DNA from: an uncultured Collinsella sp.
GTDB taxonomy: Bacteria > Actinomycetota > Coriobacteriia > Coriobacteriales > Coriobacteriaceae
Assembly: GCA_900542945.1 (NCBI GenBank)
Contig: UQPI01000071.1
Span: 1 to 9,998, forward strand
Direction of reading: 5' to 3'
Length of the DNA stretch: 9,998 nt
The first letter of the stretch is position 1. The number at the start of each line of letters is the position of its first letter. The notes under the pieces were generated by a model. The model saw nothing but the letters and a program-made list of their open reading frames with translations, was not told the origin of the DNA and searched no databases. Shown piece after piece: positions 6,149 through 9,998 of this stretch. A program made the position numbers and the translations under genes.

Positions 6149-6248
6149 TTTAGATTAGTTCGAGTTTAGTTCGAATAAAGAAGCTGAATGCGATGACCTA
6201 AAGCGTATGCATTTTTAGTATTAGATGCGTATGAAATGGAGGATGTGA
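6149..6248 (+). promoter_or_regulatory. Leader of the DUF2087-MFS-rSAM cassette with 11-bp-spaced direct repeats
   Basis: TTAGTTCGA is present twice in direct orientation, at 6155-6163 and 6166-6174, exactly one helical turn (11 bp) apart. Nineteen bases further is a weak -35-like ATGACC (6193-6198), then 17 bp and a -10-like TAGTAT (6216-6221). A second pair of direct repeats, GCGTATG, lies at 6203-6209 and 6227-6233. GGAGG (6238-6242) is the ribosome site of the first gene. Tandem same-face repeats just upstream of a poor promoter fit an activator site. No terminator and no small peptide gene is seen here; every ATG in the stretch before 6249 meets a stop within a few codons. Confidence 0.35.
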
Positions 6249-6530
6249 ATGGATGAGCTAATAGACTTTAAAAAACGATTTCTCAAGAATGGCGAGCTGG
6301 TTTCAATTCCAAAAAAGGAAAGCTATAAAAGAATCATGCTGCTATGGGTCGTCTCTTTCTTTGAATCAAATACAAGTTATACGGAGCTTCAGGTTAATCG
6401 TGTGCTGTCACAGCTCTATCCTGATTATGCCGTGTTGAGGCGGTACTTGGTTGATTATGGATTCCTATTAAGGGATGAACGAGGCCTGAAATACGAGGTT
6501 AATCGTGATGTTCACGGTATTGAGAGCTAG
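6249..6530 (+). CDS. DUF2087 domain-containing protein (probable DNA-binding regulator)
   Basis: A 93-residue protein that consists of almost nothing but a DUF2087 domain. The family pattern is clear: F-L-K-N-G-E-L-V-S-I-P-K-K (11-23), a helix with R-I-M-L-L-W-V-V (28-35), Y-T-E-L-Q-V-N-R-V-L (44-53), and Y-P-D-Y-A-V-L-R-R-Y-L-V-D-Y-G-F-L-L-R (57-75), ending K-Y-E-V. The domain is usually found alone or fused behind ArsR/MarR-like helix-turn-helix domains, and its own fold looks winged-helix-like, so a regulatory role is likely but unproven. GGAGG at 6238-6242 with a 6-nt gap gives a firm start at 6249. Its end overlaps the exporter gene by 23 nt, so the two are in one operon and probably translationally coupled. 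Codons are AT-rich compared with the core genes, which supports transfer as part of the cassette. Confidence 0.85.
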   Translation: MDELIDFKKRFLKNGELVSIPKKESYKRIMLLWVVSFFESNTSYTELQVNRVLSQLYPDYAVLRRYLVDYGFLLRDERGLKYEVNRDVHGIES

Positions 6531-7692
6531 CCGTCCGGTTCGGGTCCTATATATTGCTAGAGGGATAAGCGAAATAGGCAATTGGTGTGCGATTATTGCT
6601 TTGCCAATGCTGATTTACGAGGTAACTCACGATGTTTCTGCAACTGCTTTGATGGTCTGCTGCAGATTTGCCCCCTCTCTGTTTTCAGTTGCGCTCGCGC
6701 AGCTGCCTCAGAAGATGGGTATCGGGACACTGCAGGCCATGAGATTGGCAGACTTAATTCGCGCGGGATTATTCGTTTGCTATATTTTTGTTGATAGTAA
6801 ATGGAGTATGTTTGCTATTACGTGCGCGGTATCGCTTTGCCGAACGGTAGAAATGCCCTGCTTTTACTCGTTGTTAAGAGCCAATACGAATAGTATCAAT
6901 CGCGACGTAATTAATAATTCGTTTGGGTTCCTGCAGAATTTGATGATGGTTCTGGGGCCAGTTGCCGGCGGTTTTGTTGTCGCTCAATTTGGGGCGGAGG
7001 CTGTTCTTGCATTAGACGCGCTTTCTTTTGCCGCGTCGTTCTGGTTGCTGCGAGATGTTCCGTCGGTTATCGAGGTTAATGATAAAGAGGGAATAAGCAA
7101 AAATGAAAAAAACAGGACTGCATTTAGTGATCTTAGCGCGAAGCACTTGGCAATTGGTTTCCTATTAATCGATATTTCTAGTGGCGTGGCATTCGGCTCT
7201 CTGAATTCTCTTTTGCCAGCTATAGCGCAATTGCAATTTGACTCGTCATCGATACAATACGGATTCCTTCAGAGTAGTCTTACAATCGGACTGTTGTTCG
7301 GAAATACAATATATGGTCGTTTAATCAGTGGTTCCGATTGCGTTAAATCATATTGTTTTGTGACGTATCTTGCGCTCGGTGCGTATCTGGCGTTTGGCTA
7401 TCGCTATGCGTCTGGGATATCGTTTATTTTCCTTTTTATCGTCGGTGCCGGAAACGCCATTCAAGATGTGCTTCTCATAACATCGCTGCAGGATTTGGCG
7501 AGAGACGGATCTGAATCGATAAGCCTGTTTTCAATTAGGGAGTCTTTGCAATCGGTTGCTGTTGTTATTTCAACACTTCTTGTTTCGCTGTTCACGAGCA
7601 TCGCGATGTTCTCAATTCTCGTTACAGGACTTGGTGTATTTTCAATTATGATGGTAGTTGTGTTTCAATTGAATTATTTGCGAAAGATGTGA
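6508..7692 (+). CDS. MFS-type efflux transporter
   Basis: A 394-residue inner-membrane permease of the major facilitator superfamily with alternating hydrophobic helices over its whole length, about twelve. The opening (R-P-V-R-V-L-Y-I-A-R-G-I-S-E-I-G-N-W, then A-L-P-M-L-I-Y-E-V-T) is that of the MefA/enterobactin-exporter type (MFS_3), proton-driven drug or metabolite exporters. The loop after helix 2 lacks the usual D-R-x-x-R-R motif A and reads Q-L-P-Q-K-M-G-I-G-T-L-Q, an unusual degeneration that may alter gating. In the second half, A-G-N-A-I-Q-D-V-L matches the conserved helix-10 segment. It lies between a DUF2087 gene, which it overlaps, and a B12-radical SAM gene 7 nt downstream, so the likely job is export of whatever that enzyme helps to make, or self-protection. 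GTG 6505 or ATG 6508 can start; ATG with CGAGGT at 6494-6499 is preferred. Confidence 0.88.
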   Translation: MFTVLRASRPVRVLYIARGISEIGNWCAIIALPMLIYEVTHDVSATALMVCCRFAPSLFSVALAQLPQKMGIGTLQAMRLADLIRAGLFVCYIFVDSKWSMFAITCAVSLCRTVEMPCFYSLLRANTNSINRDVINNSFGFLQNLMMVLGPVAGGFVVAQFGAEAVLALDALSFAASFWLLRDVPSVIEVNDKEGISKNEKNRTAFSDLSAKHLAIGFLLIDISSGVAFGSLNSLLPAIAQLQFDSSSIQYGFLQSSLTIGLLFGNTIYGRLISGSDCVKSYCFVTYLALGAYLAFGYRYASGISFIFLFIVGAGNAIQDVLLITSLQDLARDGSESISLFSIRESLQSVAVVISTLLVSLFTSIAMFSILVTGLGVFSIMMVVVFQLNYLRKM

Positions 7693-7699
7693 CGTTGAT

Positions 7700-9949
7700 A
7701 TGCCTAAAACGCTTTTAGTATTTCCCCCAGGATGGAGTCCAGTGGGGCCGTATCTTGCCTTGCCTGTTTTGAAGTCATATCTTCAAGAGGTTGAACAATA
7801 CAAAGTTGACATTGTTGACTTAAACGTGGAATTTTACGATGACCTCCTATCTTTTAGACATGTCGAAGAGTGCTGTAAAAGGTATCGGGAATCAAAGGAT
7901 TCGTTTAGTTCGAATGTTCAATTAACAATCGAGTTGATACAAAAGTCGGCACTTAATGTTGACGAGGCAAAAGATATTTTCAGATCGAAGAGATACTTTA
8001 ATCTAAAAGAAAGACAATATGCTGAAAACATTTTTAGAAATGCACTCTATATCATAAATCACGTCTCATATGGAGTTAAATACACGTTCAACTCCATAGA
8101 TCTGCCCTATGATTATTATTCGACACCAGAAATAATGAAATCGCTTGCGGATACCTTGCATAATCCGTTTATTTCCTTCTATGAAACTGCCTTTCTTAAG
8201 CGTATTCAGAGGGAAAAAATCGAGTTTATTGGGATTTCGGTGAGCGGCTGTTTCCAATTGATTTCTGCAGTTACGTTAGCGAAACTGATTAAAGAAGAAT
8301 GTCCATCTGTTAAACACGTCTCATTGGGCGGCAATTACATTACTCGTTTAGCAGATGACTGCATGAAAGAATGGCATCCCTTTTTTGAATACATTGATTC
8401 GATAATGATGTATGACGGCGAAGAGCCGCTTGCACGTCTTCTTGAGGCTCTTGACTCTGGTGATGACAATCTCGATTGTGTTCCAAACCTTTGCCATGCT
8501 AAAGGTGGAAAGATATATAAAAACCATCGGATTGAGCAAACATTTATCAACGATACAGTTCCCGATTTCGATGGCTTCGCCCTTTCTAAATACTTCATGC
8601 CTGAGCTAATATTGCCGGTTTATTCCTCTAGGCAGTGTTTTAATCATTGCGCCTTCTGCACCATTCCCGGTGCTACCGGTGGTTGTTACCGAAAGATGCC
8701 TATATCGAGAGTATTTGAAATAATGTGTCGGTTAAATGAAAAATACGGCACGAGAGTTTTCTCTTTTGTGGATGAAACATTCGAAGGCAAAAGAATGGAG
8801 CAACTCGCGGATGAAATAAACGCATCGGGAAAAACGTTTTTCTGGCATGGAGAAACGAGGTTCTCTCCAACCCTAAGTACAGACGTTTTTAACAAGATAT
8901 ACCAAAGTGGATGTAGGCAGATTCAGTTTGGCCTCGAGTCATACAACCAAAGAGTTCTTGATCTAATGAAGAAGAACACGAGAGTTGATTGGATTGATCG
9001 CAATATCCATGATTGTCTCAATGCGGGTATTCCTGTTCATCTATTTTTTATGATTGGCTTTCCGACCGAAACTAAAGAAGAGGCTCTGAACACCTTAGCT
9101 TATACAGAGAATGTTTTGAATTATTCAAAACAGGTATGTGGTGTTCCATATTCCACGAGAGGATTTACGAATTTTGGTCTCGTTATGGGGTCGGATGTTT
9201 GGAATCATCCCGATAAGTATGGTGTCTCTGTAATGCCGAAGTCCCAATATGAGGATTTGCGCCTCGAAGTGGATTATGTTTCAGGCACTGGTTTAACTTT
9301 AAATGAAGCAAAATCCTTATCTGATGAGCATCATATTGATTTTTATATGCAAGAGGTCATAAACGGTAGCGACACAATTGATTTGCCCCAGCGGCTTCAT
9401 ATTTCAGAGGTGACCTGGATCCTAGATTCTATTCACGCTGTCAGGTATAAGGGACATTTGACCAAAGTAAAGCGACGGCTAACTAGTCTAAATCCAGCTG
9501 ATCGAATCTGGCTGGATTCCAAGACCTCTGTCGTACTCGTTGAGCCATTTGCCTACTTCTATAATTCTGAATACCATCATGTCTATGCTGTTTCCCAGTT
9601 GGTATACCTTAAGTTGGCCCGTTTATTGGAGCCCGATTGTAGCATTTCTCTTATTCTTGATCAGGGCGACCTCGAGCTGACAAGGGCGATAGAAGAACTG
9701 TTGCATTATGGATTGCTGAATACAAATATCGATGCCGATTATGTAATGCACGATAATGGTTTTCAATTGGTTAAAAGTTCGTTTGTTAAAGAAGTCGGAC
9801 GCTCAAAAGAGGGGTTAAGAGTACTGCTGAGTTGTGCCACCCATAGAATGTGTGCGGTTAATGATTTTTCGTTCGCTTTGCTTTCGTTGTTTGAAAAGCC
9901 GATTACTAAGAACGAGGTGCGCGACATTTTGAAAAAAGAGGGAGGTTGA
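7700..9949 (+). CDS. B12-binding radical SAM protein with RRE-like C-terminal extension
   Basis: A 749-residue class B (cobalamin-binding) radical SAM enzyme. The N-terminal cobalamin Rossmann fold begins T-L-L-V-F-P-P-G-W-S-P at residue 4 and continues I-V-D-L-N-V-E-F; it is interrupted by an unusual helical insertion (about 55-165) and resumes with I-G-I-S-V-S-G (177-183) and S-L-G-G-N-Y. The radical SAM domain (about 305-500) has S-R-Q-C-F-N-H-C-A-F-C with the cluster cysteines C313, C317 and C320, F-V-D-E-T-F for SAM contact, W-H-G-E-T-R (382-387) and Q-F-G-L-E-S. Such enzymes methylate unactivated carbons or perform other radical changes on peptides or small molecules. Residues 598-675 (D-R-I-W-L-D, V-Y-A-V-S-Q-L, I-E-E-L-L-H-Y-G-L-L) resemble a PqqD/RRE winged helix that binds precursor peptides, and 701-749 look like a second, short copy. 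No strong ribosome site precedes ATG 7700; coupling to the exporter stop 7 nt before is likely. The gene is strongly AT-rich. Confidence 0.9.
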   Translation: MPKTLLVFPPGWSPVGPYLALPVLKSYLQEVEQYKVDIVDLNVEFYDDLLSFRHVEECCKRYRESKDSFSSNVQLTIELIQKSALNVDEAKDIFRSKRYFNLKERQYAENIFRNALYIINHVSYGVKYTFNSIDLPYDYYSTPEIMKSLADTLHNPFISFYETAFLKRIQREKIEFIGISVSGCFQLISAVTLAKLIKEECPSVKHVSLGGNYITRLADDCMKEWHPFFEYIDSIMMYDGEEPLARLLEALDSGDDNLDCVPNLCHAKGGKIYKNHRIEQTFINDTVPDFDGFALSKYFMPELILPVYSSRQCFNHCAFCTIPGATGGCYRKMPISRVFEIMCRLNEKYGTRVFSFVDETFEGKRMEQLADEINASGKTFFWHGETRFSPTLSTDVFNKIYQSGCRQIQFGLESYNQRVLDLMKKNTRVDWIDRNIHDCLNAGIPVHLFFMIGFPTETKEEALNTLAYTENVLNYSKQVCGVPYSTRGFTNFGLVMGSDVWNHPDKYGVSVMPKSQYEDLRLEVDYVSGTGLTLNEAKSLSDEHHIDFYMQEVINGSDTIDLPQRLHISEVTWILDSIHAVRYKGHLTKVKRRLTSLNPADRIWLDSKTSVVLVEPFAYFYNSEYHHVYAVSQLVYLKLARLLEPDCSISLILDQGDLELTRAIEELLHYGLLNTNIDADYVMHDNGFQLVKSSFVKEVGRSKEGLRVLLSCATHRMCAVNDFSFALLSLFEKPITKNEVRDILKKEGG

Positions 9950-9998
9950 TTTTCAATCTCAACGCAACAGCCTGAACGGACCCCGCGTTTCCGCAGCT
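9939..9998 (+). other. Strong SD without a start codon; return to high GC at the right edge
   Basis: AGGGAGG (9939-9945) forms the last codons of the radical SAM gene and would be an excellent ribosome site for a following gene, but no ATG or GTG lies within 12 nt after it. A TTG or ATT start nearby gives only a few codons before a TGA. From about 9959 the sequence is again about 62% G+C (25 of 40 bases counted), like the core genes. This may be the right edge of the transferred segment. Nothing further can be assigned before the window ends. Confidence 0.35.

Overview
The window looks like chromosomal DNA from a high-GC Gram-positive anaerobe, most likely a Coriobacteriia gut actinobacterium close to Collinsella. 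That assignment is an inference from protein style, GC-rich codon use in the conserved genes and strong GGAGG-type ribosome sites; no rRNA or other marker gene is present. There are eight well-supported genes. No tRNA, rRNA, IS element or CRISPR array was found.

Layout. Positions 1-220 hold no assignable complete gene. They contain a series of small hairpins ending in a clear intrinsic terminator (182-217). A two-gene operon follows: an ArsR/SdpR-type repressor (300-578), with a good promoter and a dyad over its -35 box, overlaps an SdpI-like DUF1648 membrane protein (571-1275). After a terminator at 1342-1368 comes ettA (1460-3139), the ABC-F translational throttle. The convergent gap 3140-3376 is unusually structured: a perfect hairpin, a 27-nt imperfect inverted repeat enclosing another hairpin, and the terminator of the next minus-strand gene. 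Two minus-strand genes follow. One (3377-4672) is a 431-residue protein with two small end domains joined by a long acidic Ala/Pro linker. The other (4811-5755) is a membrane protein with a long Ser/Thr/Gly/Gln-rich tail.

From about 5.8 kb composition changes sharply. A hand count of 60 bases in ettA (1921-1980) gives 68% G+C, against 27% for 7981-8040; the last 40 bases of the window return to about 62%. The AT-rich stretch carries a small conserved-type protein that looks shortened (5930-6148) and then a compact three-gene cassette: a DUF2087 winged-helix-like protein (6249-6530), an MFS exporter (6508-7692, overlapping) and a B12-binding radical SAM enzyme (7700-9949, 7 nt downstream). The enzyme has the CxxxCxxC cluster motif and a C-terminal extension that resembles PqqD/RRE-type winged helices.

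The cassette is the most interesting part. Regulator, exporter and B12-rSAM enzyme in one tight, compositionally foreign operon is what one expects of a small natural-product or modified-peptide (RiPP-like) locus. No precursor peptide is visible inside the window. The operon ends on a strong Shine-Dalgarno sequence with no usable start codon after it, just where GC content rises again.
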